The notes under the pieces are model-generated. The model was not told where the DNA came from, ran no database searches, and was given only the letters and a program-made list of their open reading frames with translations. A DNA stretch of 35,776 nt from Candidatus Altimarinota bacterium (GTDB lineage: Bacteria; Patescibacteriota; Gracilibacteria; Absconditabacterales; Absconditicoccaceae): the NCBI GenBank assembly GCA_027013285.1, contig JALUXR010000057.1, positions 1 through 35,776 on the forward strand, written 5' to 3'. The position numbers and the translations under genes are program-made. Shown piece after piece: positions 1 to 10,147 of the stretch. Within the stretch, counting starts at the first letter, position 1, and every line of letters starts with the position of its first letter.

Positions 1-313
1 ATTCATACAAAAATAAACTAACTTCTTTTAATGGTATTTGTTTTGTTAAATTTTTAAAACTTTCTTCTCCAAGTTCTTTTTTTCAAAATTGTAAAAGAAA
101 AACATATCATTTTTTTTCTTCAGGATCAGTTATTTTTTTCCAGTCATTGTTGTATTGTGGAAATAGTCTTGTAGCTCCTTCATTTATGGTTTGAATTTCA
201 AGTTGCGATAATCAAACTTGTGTTTCTAAAGTATTTAATTCATCAAGTTTTCAATTTTTGTTTGTATCTAAAACTTCTTTCGGATTAAATTGATTTTCTA
301 CATTCTTAGCCAT
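1..313 (-). CDS. Hypothetical protein, C-terminal part off the window edge
   Basis: The frame is open from an ATG at 311-313 to the window edge (about 104 residues) when UGA is read as Gly. It begins MAKNVENQFNPKEVLDTNKN and is charged and soluble-looking, with no signal peptide or membrane segment. Residues 16-27 (DTNKNGKLDELN) resemble a Ca-binding EF-hand or dockerin loop (Asp1, Asn3, Asn5, Gly6, Leu8, Asn12), but a single loop is weak evidence. I do not recognise the family. It lies 72 bp downstream of the PrgI-like gene on the same strand, behind that gene's terminator, so it is probably a separate transcription unit. Confidence 0.6.
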
Positions 314-373
314 TTTTTTGTATTTATTTTATAAAATATATATCATCTATATTAATTATTTTTAAAATTCTGT

Positions 374-405
374 CAAAAAAAGTTCCTACCATTTGGTAAG
401 AACTT
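374..405 (-). terminator. Rho-independent terminator of the PrgI-like gene
   Basis: An 11-bp stem (380-390 with 395-405, one G-U pair in the minus-strand RNA) and a 4-nt loop are followed on the minus strand by a run of seven U. The stem contains the stop codon of the upstream gene. Confidence 0.85.
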
Positions 406-829
406 CAAGATTTTTATCAATTTCATTTTTATCTAAACTTTTTTGTGTAATATTTTTTTCTTCTCATTTATTCATTTTTGCAAAATGTAGTTTTATTTCC
501 CGTTCTGGTGGTTTGATTGTATTTCTTTGAAAAGATTTTGGACTTCATAATACATATGTTCTTACTAGTTTTGCTCAAAATGGTATAATAGATAATTCAG
601 ATTTTCTAAAAAATGCAATAAATAACATTAAAATAAGACCTGGGCTTGCTATGATAAATGCAGGTATTTTTCACATTCAATGTTTCATAAGCCCATTCAT
701 TATTGCCATCGTGATAGCTACTCATATTGCAACTAAAAAAAGTTGCCACATTTTTAATCTAAATGGTCATACATCTATTCACATATCAAAAAGTCATGCT
801 TCTACATGTTTTGGGACTATTATTTTCAT
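386..829 (-). CDS. PrgI-like small membrane protein (putative type IV secretion component)
   Basis: A 147-aa protein. The N-terminus (KIIVPKHVEAG, then VGPFRLKMWQ) followed by two hydrophobic segments (about residues 29-46 and 57-73) and a charged C-terminal tail matches the layout of PrgI-family proteins, the VirB3-like inner-membrane subunits of conjugative type IV secretion systems. Those families begin with a short basic strand, a GP-L-x-x-Q motif and a tight TM hairpin. That assignment is by resemblance, not alignment. No VirB4 or VirB6 partner is next to it, although a VirD4/TraD-like ATPase lies at 10148-13258. The ATG at 827-829 gives the first conserved-looking residue; six or more UGA glycines occur. 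Its own terminator overlaps the stop codon. Confidence 0.55.
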
Positions 830-892
830 ATTTTATTTTTATTTTATTGTAAATCTTGTTAATTATAGTTAAAATTGAAAATAATGCAAAAA

Positions 893-1366
893 TTATCAAA
901 TTAATATTCAAAAGTATTTTAATCCGTAAATTAAAGCAAAAGTTAAAATAGCAGATATGAGAATTCATCACACTACTTCTCAAAATGTGTGTCAAAGTCT
1001 TTCCTTTAATTTTTCTTTTACACTTACATTACAATATTCCATTTGAAATATATCTGATAGTTGGTTTCTCATTTTATTTATCACCTCAGCATGTTTTCCT
1101 GCCTGATATCTTACATTTGAGGCATCATACCAAAAAAGAATACTAAAAATCAAAGTTATAGCAAATAAACTTGAATTTATTCCATCTACATATCCTATAC
1201 TTACCAATAAACTTGTAGATAAACCACTATGAACAGAGGGGAAACCTCCAGCAGTAAAAAGCTTGTCAAAATTTATAGTTTCTCATTTAAGTCAATCTAT
1301 TATTAATTTTATAAATTGAATAATTCATCAGATAATTATAGGGATTAGGAATATTGGCAATTGCAT
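893..1366 (-). CDS. Divergent PAP2 family (DUF212/YuiD-like) membrane protein
   Basis: A 157-aa protein with hydrophobic segments at both ends and in the middle. The motif GGFPSVHSGLSTSLLVSIG corresponds to the family's GGMPSSHSA phosphatase-like signature. Downstream, the YDASNVRYQAGKHAEVINK stretch matches the conserved YDA-x-G-V-R-x-x-x-G-x-Q-A-E-V-L-N block of DUF212 proteins. These are compact relatives of PAP2 acid phosphatases whose substrate is not established. The catalytic-type Ser-His pair (SVHS) is present. The ATG at 1364-1366 gives the family's usual length. It lies 64 bp downstream of mutL with no strong terminator between, so co-transcription is possible. Confidence 0.85.
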
Positions 1367-1429
1367 TATTTTTTTATTTTTATTGTTAAATTAACTATAT
1401 TGTAAAAAAAAATATAAAATAGTCAAAAC

Positions 1430-3154
1430 TTATTTTCTATCAAAAAATCAATCAATATCATGTTTAGATATTTTTACAACTGATGGTCTTCCGTGCTGAC
1501 ATACAAAAAATCAGTCAATATATTTTTGTCCATCTTCAATGAGTTGTTTTATTTCTAAATTTGAAAGTTTATGATTGGCTTTGATAGCAGCTTTACATGA
1601 TTTTGTAGCCAAAGTTTGTTCGAGTATTTTATCAATATTTATATCTTCTTCTTTTGAATGTATTAGATTGTTTATCAAGTTTGAAATATCTATGTTGTAT
1701 TTACTCAAAACATCAGGAACAGAGTAGAGTATTACTTTTTTTTCTCCAAAATAACTTATATCAAATCATAATTCTTGTAGTTTTTCTAAAATCTTGTCAT
1801 TTTTTTGGATAATTTCAAAAGTTAGAGGAAGTGAAAGTAAAGTCTGTTTATCTTTGTCATATTCTTTTTTCATCTTTTCAAAAATAATTCTTTCAGCAAC
1901 TGCATGTTGATCCATAATATAAAAATCTTCCTGTTTTTGAAACAAAATATAACTGTCAAAAATTTGTCATATAATTGTAAATTCTCAGTTATCAATTTGA
2001 TTTTCTGAAAATAAAAAATTTGTTTGATAATCTAAATCTAAATTTTCTTGTCTAATAGTTTCTCCAACTTTTTTCATATCTTCAATGTTTAGGTTTGATT
2101 TAGTTTGTTTATAATTTCAAAATTTTTGTTTAGAAAAATCTACATAATTTGTTTTATCTTCAATTCATTTTTCTTGTTCTATAGTGCCTTTTACAGTATT
2201 TAAAACTAAATTGTAAATACTACCAGGATCTAAAAACTTTACTTCTTCCTTTCTTGGATGAATATTTACATCTACCAAATCTGGTTTGATATTTAAAAAT
2301 AATATTACAAAAGGATAAAGTCCAGGTTCAAGCCATCTTGAATATGCTTGCATAACGGCTTTTTGAATAATTCTGTCTTTTACGGGTCTGTTATTTATAA
2401 ATATTTTAATTTTATTTGAATTAAATTTTAATATACTTTTACCAATAACTCCATAAATTTCATATATTTCGTCTTTATGATCCAAAGTGAGTAAATTTTC
2501 TTCCCAAGATTTCGGATAAATTTGTTGTAATCTTTCAAAAAGTGAGTTAGCTTTTGTAAAATGTTTGATAATTTTTCAATTATGTAAAAGTTTAAACTCA
2601 ATATCAAAATTTTTGATAGCAAAATTTGTAATAAGCTCTTGAATATACTTAAATTCAGTCTGTTCAGATTTTAAAAATTTAGCTCTTACTGGAACATTGT
2701 AAAACAAATCTTCAACTATGATATTTGTTCCATGCTCAAAATTTAATGGAACTGGTTGAATATTTATATCTTTTCATAATTTATTTAATTCATATCAAAT
2801 AGGTTCTTGCTTTGTTTTGCTTTGAATTCTAAACTTACTTACTTCTGCAATAGTGCTCAAAGCCTCTCATCTAAAACCAAAACTTCAAATATTGTAAATA
2901 TCTTCTAGTTTAGAAATTTTACTTGTTGAATATTCAGTGATAGTCAAAGGTAAATCATCTTTTTCTATTCAAGTTCCATTATCAAAAATATTTATAAGTT
3001 TATTTCATCACTTTTGGGTATCTATGGTAATTTGTGTAGCTTGAGCATCTATACTGTTTTCTACTAATTCTTTTACAACAGAGTAGGGTCTTTCTACGAC
3101 TTCTCAAGCAGATAAAATATTTGTAATATTTTTTGGTAGTTTATGTATTTTCAT
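1430..3154 (-). CDS. mutL: DNA mismatch repair protein MutL, endonuclease-proficient type
   Basis: A 574-aa protein. The N-terminal GHKL ATPase is complete: ELVENSIDA (motif I), DNGTGI (motif II) and IGSFGFRGEAL (motif III), with UGA encoding several invariant glycines, including the G of FRGEAL. The C-terminal domain (from about residue 410) carries DQHAVAERIIFE, which fits the DQHA-x2-E-x4-E metal-binding endonuclease signature. The accessory motifs ACK-type (SCKAAIKAN) and CQHGRP also match. This is therefore the nicking form of MutL used by bacteria that lack MutH-directed repair. It heads a minus-strand run and is preceded by the decayed fusA 3' duplicate. No mutS lies in the window. Confidence 0.96.
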
Positions 3155-3243
3155 AGAAAAATATATTTTAAATAAATTGATTATATATTTTTTACTTAAA
3201 AATATGATTATTTCAATTTGGAAATATTTTTTAGGACTATAAC

Positions 3244-3455
3244 TTTTTGATGATTATACAATAGATTTTTTTGTAATAAAAAAAGAAGCCTTTGATAGCT
3301 TCTTAATATTATTATTCATCATCAAGAGATTTGAATTTTCTTGATTCTTTCTTTGATAATTGCTTTTTTTATACTATTTGGAACAGCTTCATATTTTTCA
3401 AATACCATAGAGTAGTTTCATAACCAAACATCTTTGATAATGGTAAAAATATTTT
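3244..3455 (-). pseudogene. Decayed duplicate of the fusA 3' end and its terminator
   Basis: This stretch matches 4765-5010 (end of fusA plus terminator) at an almost constant offset of about 1521 bp. It includes the last codons, the stop codon (3312-3314) and the terminator hairpin (stems 3283-3289 and 3298-3304). It has diverged: substitutions, a 1-bp insertion near 3340 and a 34-bp deletion (the counterpart of 4941-4974, bounded by the dinucleotide CA). No complete gene remains. The similarity stops at the stop codon of the DUF4143 ATPase, so the ATPase gene sits exactly between the intact fusA 3' end and this remnant. The duplicated terminator may now serve the ATPase gene. Confidence 0.9.
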
Positions 3456-3461
3456 TATATT
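3447..3461. repeat. 15-bp direct repeat, left of the ATPase gene
   Basis: AAATATTTTTATATT, identical to 4745-4759, 1298 bp away. The two copies bracket the DUF4143 ATPase gene (this one overlaps its stop codon). The composition is AT-only, so chance identity cannot be excluded. Confidence 0.5.
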
Positions 3462-4744
3462 TTCAAACTCCAATCTATAATATTTTTAATTTCAATTCAT
3501 TTGTCTTCTTTTTTTCATTCATCCAAAGTTAAAATAATTTTTTTGTAGTTGTCTTTTTGTTTTAAAAGAGGGTTTATTTCTCTATTATATGTTTGCTTAT
3601 TTTTTAAAGTATAACTTACTTGAAAATATGTAAAAGTATTGTTTTTTTGTGTAAAAAAGTCTATTTCATAGTTTGAATCTGTAATTACATAAATTTCGTA
3701 TCATCTTCTTTTTAATTCTAAATATACATAATTTTCTAAAATTTTTTCTATATCATTGTTATTTGAATAAATATTTCTTATTCATAAATCATAAGTATAA
3801 AATTTTCTATTTGATTTCAATATTTCTTTTGTTTTTGGATTTACAGATGGTAATTTATTTATTAAAAAACTATTTTCTAAGTAAGTAATGTAATTATCTA
3901 CTGTATCATAATCTAAATTTTTTATATCTTGTTTTAAATATTTTAAAATACTGTTTATGCTTAATAAAGAGCAAGTAGTAGAATATATAAATTTTAAAAG
4001 TGAAGAAATAAACATAGATTTTCTAATTTTGTATCTTGTAATAATATCTTTAAATAAAATACTATCAACAAGAGTTAAAAGATAGTTCTTTTTTGTATTT
4101 TCATCATCAATTTTAAGTATTTCAGGTAAAGCTCAAAAAGTAATATATTTTTGAAAATAATTTATTTTTTTTGTATCAAGTTTAGAATTTATTTTTAAAT
4201 TATTAAAATTTAAGTAATCTTCAAAACTTAAAGGATATATTTGTAAAGAAATAAATCTTCAAGTTAGTAGAGTAGATAGTTCACTTGATAATAAATTTGA
4301 ATTACTTCAAGTTAAAAAAATATGAGCTTTTTTTCAATATTTTTCATTTATTGTTCTAACAAATTTTTCCCAACCTAAAATATTTTGTATTTCATCTAAA
4401 AATATGTAAAAATCTCATTTTTTATAAATATTTTTTAAATAAAAATCAAAAATATCTCATAATAGGTTTAAAGAAGGATTAATTCCAAGTCTATAATCTT
4501 CTAAGTGTAAATAAAAAATATTTTCTTTATTGATTCATTGTTTTATTTTTTTATCTATAAATTGTTTTAAAATAAAACTTTTTCATACTCTTCTTAATCA
4601 AGTAATTACTTTTATTAGATTTGAATTGTCCAATATTTCAAGTTTTTCTAAATAATCATTTCTAATAAATCCGATATCTCAAAATCATTCACTAATATAA
4701 TCAAAAAATATTTCATTTTTCATTTTATTTAGGGTTATAATCAT
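3455..4744 (-). CDS. AAA-type ATPase with DUF4143 C-terminal domain
   Basis: A 429-aa protein with the architecture of the widespread AAA_14/DUF4143 family. Walker A is ITGLRRVGKSF (residues 48-57, both glycines UGA), Walker B is FLDEIQ at about residue 117, and sensor-1-like FLTGSNS follows. A LTGRF-x-x-L-x-I-x-P-L-SFEDY block leads into a C-terminal nuclease-like DUF4143 region. The biological role of the family is not established. The gene is bounded by identical 15-bp AT-rich repeats (3447-3461 and 4745-4759) and lies between fusA and a copy of the fusA 3' end, so it looks inserted. Codon use, including many UGA glycines, matches the host, so the insertion came from a code-25 genome or is old. 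An alternative start is the ATG at 4721-4723. Confidence 0.9.
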
Positions 4745-4759
4745 AAATATTTTTATATT
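4745..4759. repeat. 15-bp direct repeat, right of the ATPase gene
   Basis: Second copy of AAATATTTTTATATT, immediately upstream of the ATPase start codon and next to the fusA terminator region. It may mark the other junction of the inserted segment. Confidence 0.5.
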
Positions 4760-4795
4760 ATTATTTTTTGATGATTATACAATAGATTTTTTTGT

Positions 4796-4825
4796 AATAA
4801 AAAAAGAAGCCTTTGATAGCTTCTT
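4796..4825 (-). terminator. fusA rho-independent terminator
   Basis: A 7-bp stem (4804-4810 with 4819-4825) and an 8-nt loop are followed on the minus strand by a seven-U run. It lies 8 bp after the fusA stop codon. An intact copy of the hairpin occurs at 3283-3304. Confidence 0.9.
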
Positions 4826-4832
4826 AATATTA

Positions 4833-6935
4833 TTATTCATCATCAAGAGATTTGAATTTTCCTGATCTTTCTTTGATAATTGCTTCTTTCATACTATTTG
4901 GAACAGCTTCATATTTTTCAAATACCATAGAGTAGTTTCATCTACCTTGAGTATTTGATCTTAAATCTGTAGCATAACCAAACATTTCTGATAATGGTAC
5001 AAATGTTTTTACAACAACATCTTTACCTCTATTTTCTTGTGTTTCGATTCTACCTCTTCTTGAAGAAATATCACCAATTACAGTACCAACATAATCTTCT
5101 GGAACAGTAATTTCAACTTTCATGATTGGTTCTAAGATATCAGCACCAGCTTTTTTGAAAGCATCTTGTATAGCTCTAAAAGTAGCAACTTTAAATGCAA
5201 CTTCAGAAGAATCTACATCATGGTAAGAACCATCAAATACTTTAAACTTAACATTTATTACAGGGTAACCAGCAAGAACTCATTTTTCCATAGTTTCTTT
5301 TGCTCATTTTTCTATAGAAGGTATAAATTCTCTTGGAATAGTACCTCAAACTATAGCATTTTCAAATTCGAAATCTTCATCTGAATCTGAAGGACCAACT
5401 TCTGCAACAACATGTCAGTATTGACCTCTACCTCAAGATTGTCTAACAAATTTACCTTCTCATTCAGCAGTTCATTTGATAGTTTCTCTATAAGCAACTT
5501 GTGGAGCACCAGTATTTACTTCTACACCATATTCTCTTTTAAGTCTATCTACAATAATATCTAAATGTAATTCACCCATTCAAGCAATAATAGTTTGAAG
5601 AGTTTCTTGATCTGTATAATATCTAAATGAAGGATCTTCATCTGATAATTTACCAAGAGCAACTCACATTTTTTCTTGATCTTTCTTTGTTTTTGCTTCT
5701 ACAGCTAAACTAATTACTGGATCTGGAAATTCCATAGATTCTAATAACACTGGTTTAGCTTGAGAACATAGAGTATTTCATGTTTTAGTATCTTTTAATC
5801 ATAAGAAAGCACAAATATGTCATGCAGATGTTTCAGAAATTTCTTCTCTTTTATTTGCATGCATAAGTAATAATCTACCAACTCTTTCTTTTTTACCTGT
5901 ACTAGCATTTAATATAGTATCTCAAGATTTAACTATACCAGAGTAAACTCTAACAAAAGTTAATGTACCTACAAACGGATCTGTAGCAACTTTAAATGCA
6001 AGAGCTGAGAATTCTTCATCTTCTGAAGGTTTTAAATCAATTTCTTCTCAAGTTTTTGGATCTGTTCCTACAATATCACCAGTATCTACAGGAGAAGGTA
6101 AATATAAATTAACAGCATCTAATACGAATTGTACTCAAGAATTTTTAAGAGCAGTACCTAACATTACAGGGAATAATTCCATAGTTAGTGTTCATTGTCT
6201 TATAGCCTTGTCCATTAATTCTATAGAAATTTCTTCACCTTCCATATATTTGTCAGCTAATTCATCATCAAACATACTTAAAGCATCAAGCATAATTTCT
6301 CTATATTCTTCAGCCATATCTTGTAAATCTTCTGGTATTTCATGTTCTATGATATCTTTACCATATTCATTTTCAAAAGTGTAAGCTTTCATTTTTCTTA
6401 AATCTATCATACCTGTGTAAGTATCAGCTTCACCCCAAGGTATTTGGATAGCAATAGCTTTTTCATCTAATCTATCTTGGATTGAATCTAAAGCCATTTT
6501 AAAATCAGCACCCATTTTATCCATTTTATTTAAGAAACACATTCTAGGAACTCAATATCTTGTAGCTTGTTTCCAAACTGTTTCAGATTGAGGTTCTACT
6601 CAAGCAGCACCATCAAATACAGCAACTCAACCATCTAAAACTCTTAGAGATCTTTCTACTTCAATAGTAAAATCTACATGTCAAGGTGTGTCAATAATAT
6701 TAATTTGGTTATGTTGCCAAAAACAAGTTGTAGCAGCAGAAGTAATTGTAATACCTCTTTCTTTTTCTTGTTCCATCCAATCCATTGTACCTTCACCATC
6801 ATGAGTTTCTCAAATTTTATGTTGTTTACCAGTATAATATAAAACTCTTTCAGTAAATGTTGTTTTACCAGCATCAATATGAGCAAATATACCAATATTT
6901 CTAATGTTCTCTAATGGTGTTTTTCAATTAGCCAT
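4833..6935 (-). CDS. fusA: Elongation factor G
   Basis: A 700-aa translational GTPase that catalyses ribosomal translocation. The G1 loop is AHIDAGKTT near residue 20; the G3 (DTPGH, with Gly encoded by UGA) and G4 (NKMD) elements follow, and the C-terminus ends in KSLDDE. The length is normal for bacterial EF-G. Most glycines use GGT or GGA, but some conserved ones use UGA, so recoding reaches even highly expressed genes. It follows gatC by 33 bp and is probably co-transcribed with it. Its 3' end and terminator have been duplicated downstream (3244-3455). Confidence 0.98.
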
Positions 6936-6968
6936 TTATAATATATTAATTAATAAAATAATAAACTT

Positions 6969-7259
6969 TTAGTGTTCAACAGTTGAACTTTTGATAACTA
7001 TCATATTATTCTCAACTTCTTGTGGAGAATTTTCTAATAATTGTTTTTTGTTTACTTCTGTGTTTGTTTTCCTATTGTAATCTAATTTACTTGTAGATAC
7101 AGGAGTATACATTTTTTCAACTCATTCTGTATTTATAGATTGTAATTTTCAAACAAAATTTAATAATTCATCAAAATCATCTTTCATATCTTCAAGTTCG
7201 TTCTCAGATAATTGAATTTCAGATAGCTTCGATAAATGTTTAATTTCTTCTTTTGTCAT
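6969..7259 (-). CDS. gatC: Asp/Glu-tRNA amidotransferase subunit C
   Basis: A 96-aa protein beginning MTKEEIKHLSKLSEIQLSEN, the typical GatC helical N-terminus, followed by FDELLNFVWKLQ-type and T-E-G-V-x-P-like elements. GatC holds the GatA and GatB subunits together in the GatCAB complex, which converts Glu-tRNA(Gln) and/or Asp-tRNA(Asn) to the amidated forms. gatA and gatB are not in this window. It has its own predicted promoter at 7300-7327 (minus), downstream of the structured RNA terminator, and probably forms an operon with fusA. Confidence 0.85.
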
Positions 7260-7299
7260 AATTTTCTATTAAATATAAAAAAATGAGTAAGTGGATGTT

Positions 7300-7327
7300 A
7301 TAATAACTTTTAGTAGTTTATTTTCAA
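7300..7327 (-). promoter_or_regulatory. Sigma70-type promoter for gatC-fusA
   Basis: On the minus strand, TTGAAA (7322-7327), 16-bp spacer, TATTAT (7300-7305), about 40 bp before the gatC start. It lies just after the terminator of the structured RNA, which argues that gatC does not depend on read-through from that RNA. Confidence 0.55.
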
Positions 7328-7340
7328 TACATATTTTTAT

Positions 7341-7368
7341 AAAAAAAATCCCCTGAATACAGGAGATT
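7341..7368 (-). terminator. Terminator of the structured RNA
   Basis: Minus-strand stem of 9 bp with one U-G pair (7360-7368 with 7347-7355), UAUU loop, then eight U. Confidence 0.9.
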
Positions 7369-7594
7369 AAATCATTATTTTTATTTTTGTTTTTGATCTA
7401 GAATTCCTAGATGATAGGGAGCCTACTAGAATGATTTATATAAAATAACTCTATTTTGATTAAGCTAGTTTATATAAAATCATTCCGTAAACCCCCAACT
7501 TAATGATAGCTAACATTTGGTTATGTTAATCCATCTAATTTAGTTGGAAGCCCAAGTATGTGGGTGTTATCCCAAACATCTTAGTACTTAACTG
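7341..7594 (-). ncRNA. Unassigned structured RNA with its own promoter and terminator
   Basis: No coding frame. The minus-strand transcript folds into a closing stem (7577-7584 with 7406-7413, one mismatch, continued by GGGA/UCCC), an inner hairpin with ends 7495-7500/7542-7547 around a second stem (UAACAU/AUGUUA), and a long hairpin spanning 7429-7485. A hairpin at 7396-7412 (AUCUAG/CUAGAU) uses the same bases as the 3' side of the closing stem, so the two folds exclude each other. A strong terminator (stem 7347-7355/7360-7368, then eight U) ends it. A promoter (7601-7629) precedes it. It does not show the sequence signatures of tmRNA, RNase P or SRP RNA that I know. It could be a stand-alone RNA or a leader of gatC-fusA. 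Confidence 0.65.
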
Positions 7595-7600
7595 TTATTT

Positions 7601-7629
7601 ATAATAACAAAAAATTAATAAAAAGCAAA
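7601..7629 (-). promoter_or_regulatory. Predicted promoter of the structured RNA
   Basis: Minus strand: TTTGCT (7624-7629), 17-bp spacer, TATTAT (7601-7606). The predicted start near 7594 is about 10 nt before the closing stem of the RNA. Confidence 0.5.
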
Positions 7630-7718
7630 TAAATATTTTACATTCTTATTTATTATGTTTTAATATATTTACATATATCGTAAATACGTTAAATATTACT
7701 TAATTTGATAATAAAAGG

Positions 7719-8393
7719 TTATCAAGTATAGATAAATTTATAATCATATACTTGTTTATCATAGTAATTTTTTTGTGCATCTTTTATAATTTTGTATTTA
7801 TTTTCTTTAGATAATTCTATGAATTCTCATAAATTATATTTACTTTTTAAACTATATCACATTTTTATTAACAATAATATTCTACTATTTGTATTTGCAA
7901 ATTCTTCAATTGGAAGAAAAAATTCTCAATTTTCTTCTGCAACTTTAAAATATAATTTATATAATATATTTCAAAAATTTTGTCATTGAAATTCAGGATT
8001 AACTTCTATTCATAAGTGTGAATCAATATACTCTTCATTTCATAAGTTATATAAATCTGTCCATATTTCTCATATTAATTTGTGAGTTTTAGAAAAAATT
8101 GCAATATATCATTTATTTCAAGATTCTGATTCTTCTTTTTTTTCTCAAATATATATATTTATTCACTTTTCATTTTTTAAAATCTTAGCAATTTCATCTA
8201 AAGAATAACTATAAAATAATTTATCTAAATCATTAATTTCATCTTTTTCATCATAAGATTCAAAATTATCTTCAGATAATATTTGTAATAATTCATCAGC
8301 TTTTTTTGTTTCTAATCATTCTAATGATTTTAAAAAATCTTCAGGAATATTTTTAAATTTATCTTTAATTTCTTTGTTTAATTTAAATTTCAT
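7719..8393 (-). CDS. GNAT-fold acetyltransferase-like protein
   Basis: A 224-aa protein. Residues about 70-200 look like a GNAT fold: a strand with YIAIFSKTHKLIGEIW, then EVNPEFQGQNFGNILYKLYF, which matches the acetyl-CoA-binding motif A pattern (V-x-P-x-x-Q-G-x-x-x-G-x-x-L). The first 65 residues are acidic and helical and not typical of the family. The substrate cannot be inferred. It is the last gene of a minus-strand operon, 11 bp after the 574-aa unknown and downstream of the VirD4-like ATPase. The only hairpin at its stop codon (7703-7723) lacks a U run. Confidence 0.7.
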
Positions 8394-8404
8394 ATTAAAT
8401 ATTA

Positions 8405-10129
8405 TTATTTAAAAGTTTTAGCTAGAGCAGTAGCCGTTTTGATTTGTAAATCGATAATTCATTTTAAACTTTTTTTATTTTCTTGTATTTCATTATAAAA
8501 GAAAGCATTTTTTAATATTATTTTTCTTTCTCTTTTAAAATCTTTAAATATATTTTGTATTTCTTGACTATATTTTGATAAACTATTTTTCTTTTTATTT
8601 TTAGTTTCATTATCTAATTGTAAAGAAAAACTGTTAGATAATCTTTTTAAATAGTCTCTTTTCTCAATATTTTTTTTAATTTTATAATTATGTGTTTTTT
8701 TTATTTCTTGTAAAATTTTTTCCCAAGCTAAATCAGTTATAACTCCTTTTACTTTTGATTCTAATAATTCATAAATAATATATTCAAGAATATTATTATC
8801 TATATCAGAAAAACTTATACTTATATTTTCTTTCTTAAGTAAAACTATTATATCGTTTTTTATTTGGTTAAATATATTTTCTACTTTAGTTGTTATATAT
8901 TTATTTGTGCTTTTAATAAAATTTCTTCATTGATTTCTTTTTTCATTTTCTATAAAGATGATTCTTAATATTTTTATATCTTGTGAAAGTTTGTATATTT
9001 CATGATTTAAATCATCAACTGATAATATAAGATCTTTAAATAAAATTTGTTTGTTGTTATTTTGTTTATAATTTCATATTATGTCTTTTATTAATTTGTC
9101 ATATGGAAATCTTAGAGATAATTCTCATAGTGGTAAATTATTTTTTATAAATCATGTATTTACAAAAGGATGTTCTTGTAATGTATCTTTATTATTATGA
9201 GATTTAGATAAAATTCATCTATCATTAAATTTTGAAATAAAATCTCAATTTTTATATAAATTATTTAGAGATTTTGCTATATTTTCTAAGTCTTTTTTAT
9301 TTTCAAATATACAAGCAAATCATAATTGGTCTCATAAAATTCATTCTTTATCGAATTGTTCACGATATTTTCAAGATTTTAGTAATTTTTTTATAGCAGA
9401 ATCAAATATTTTAATTCTTCATTTTTCTAAGTTTGCTATTATATTATCAAATACTTTACTATCTAAATTTAATCATATTAGAAAGATTAATTGTCTTAAT
9501 GTATTTTCTTCTAAAGAATTATTTAATTTAAGTTTTAGAGCTATTTCGTTTACTTTTTGTTGTAAATTTTTGTCTAATGTTGTTGTTTGTCAGATTTGTT
9601 TTGAAAATTTATCTCAAATATTTCATAGCCAATTATAATAAGAAGTTATATAATTAAATGATAATAAATATAATTCTTTTAATATATTTTCTCATGGCTT
9701 AGAGCAATTATTATAAAAATCTTCTTCTAAAACGGGAATATTGTTTCATAATTTTTTTGACCAACTATTTACAGAAATATTTTTAGGAACAAATCATTTT
9801 ATTATATCATCAAATAGAATTTGTGTAGTTTCTAATGATTTTTTTTGTATATTTTCAAGATTTTCTAAAAGTATTCTCTCATTTTTTTTAAGTTTAGATG
9901 TATCTTGTGTTTGTTTAAAATTATTTATAGAATGTTTAATTAAATCTATATTATCGTGAAATGAATTTAAAAAATTGTTTCAAAAGATTTCTTTAAGAAT
10001 TATAGAATTTTCAATGTAATTATTTATCTTTGATGGTTTAATTTCTGTATTAATATTATTTAAGTTACTTAAATCTATTTTCTCTGATTTATTGAATGAT
10101 GTATCAGTATTTTTTCTAAATCACTTCAT
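8405..10129 (-). CDS. Large hypothetical protein (574 aa)
   Basis: One continuous frame with UGA read as Gly, starting MKGFRKNTDTSFNKSEK. It is rich in Asn, Lys, Ile and Glu and predicted largely helical. No signal peptide or clear membrane segment is visible. Long Lys/Glu-rich stretches in the last 150 residues (for example KRERKIILKNAFF) suggest coiled coils. I recognise no domain. It lies 18 bp downstream of the VirD4-like ATPase gene and 11 bp upstream of the GNAT gene, so the three are very likely one operon. A substrate, adaptor or structural partner of the ATPase is an inference from position only. Confidence 0.75.
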
Positions 10130-10147
10130 TTTCAATATTTTTATAGT

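Noticed and set aside
16..313. EF-hand or dockerin calcium-binding function for the partial first gene
   Set aside because: Only one loop-like motif is visible and the flanking helices cannot be judged; kept as hypothetical.
7341..7594. tmRNA, RNase P RNA or SRP RNA
   Set aside because: No tRNA-like domain with tag frame, no conserved RNase P core and no SRP domain IV loop could be found.
7703..7723. Terminator of the GNAT gene
   Set aside because: A 7-bp TTGATAA/TTATCAA hairpin overlaps the stop codon but no U run follows, so it was not listed as a terminator.
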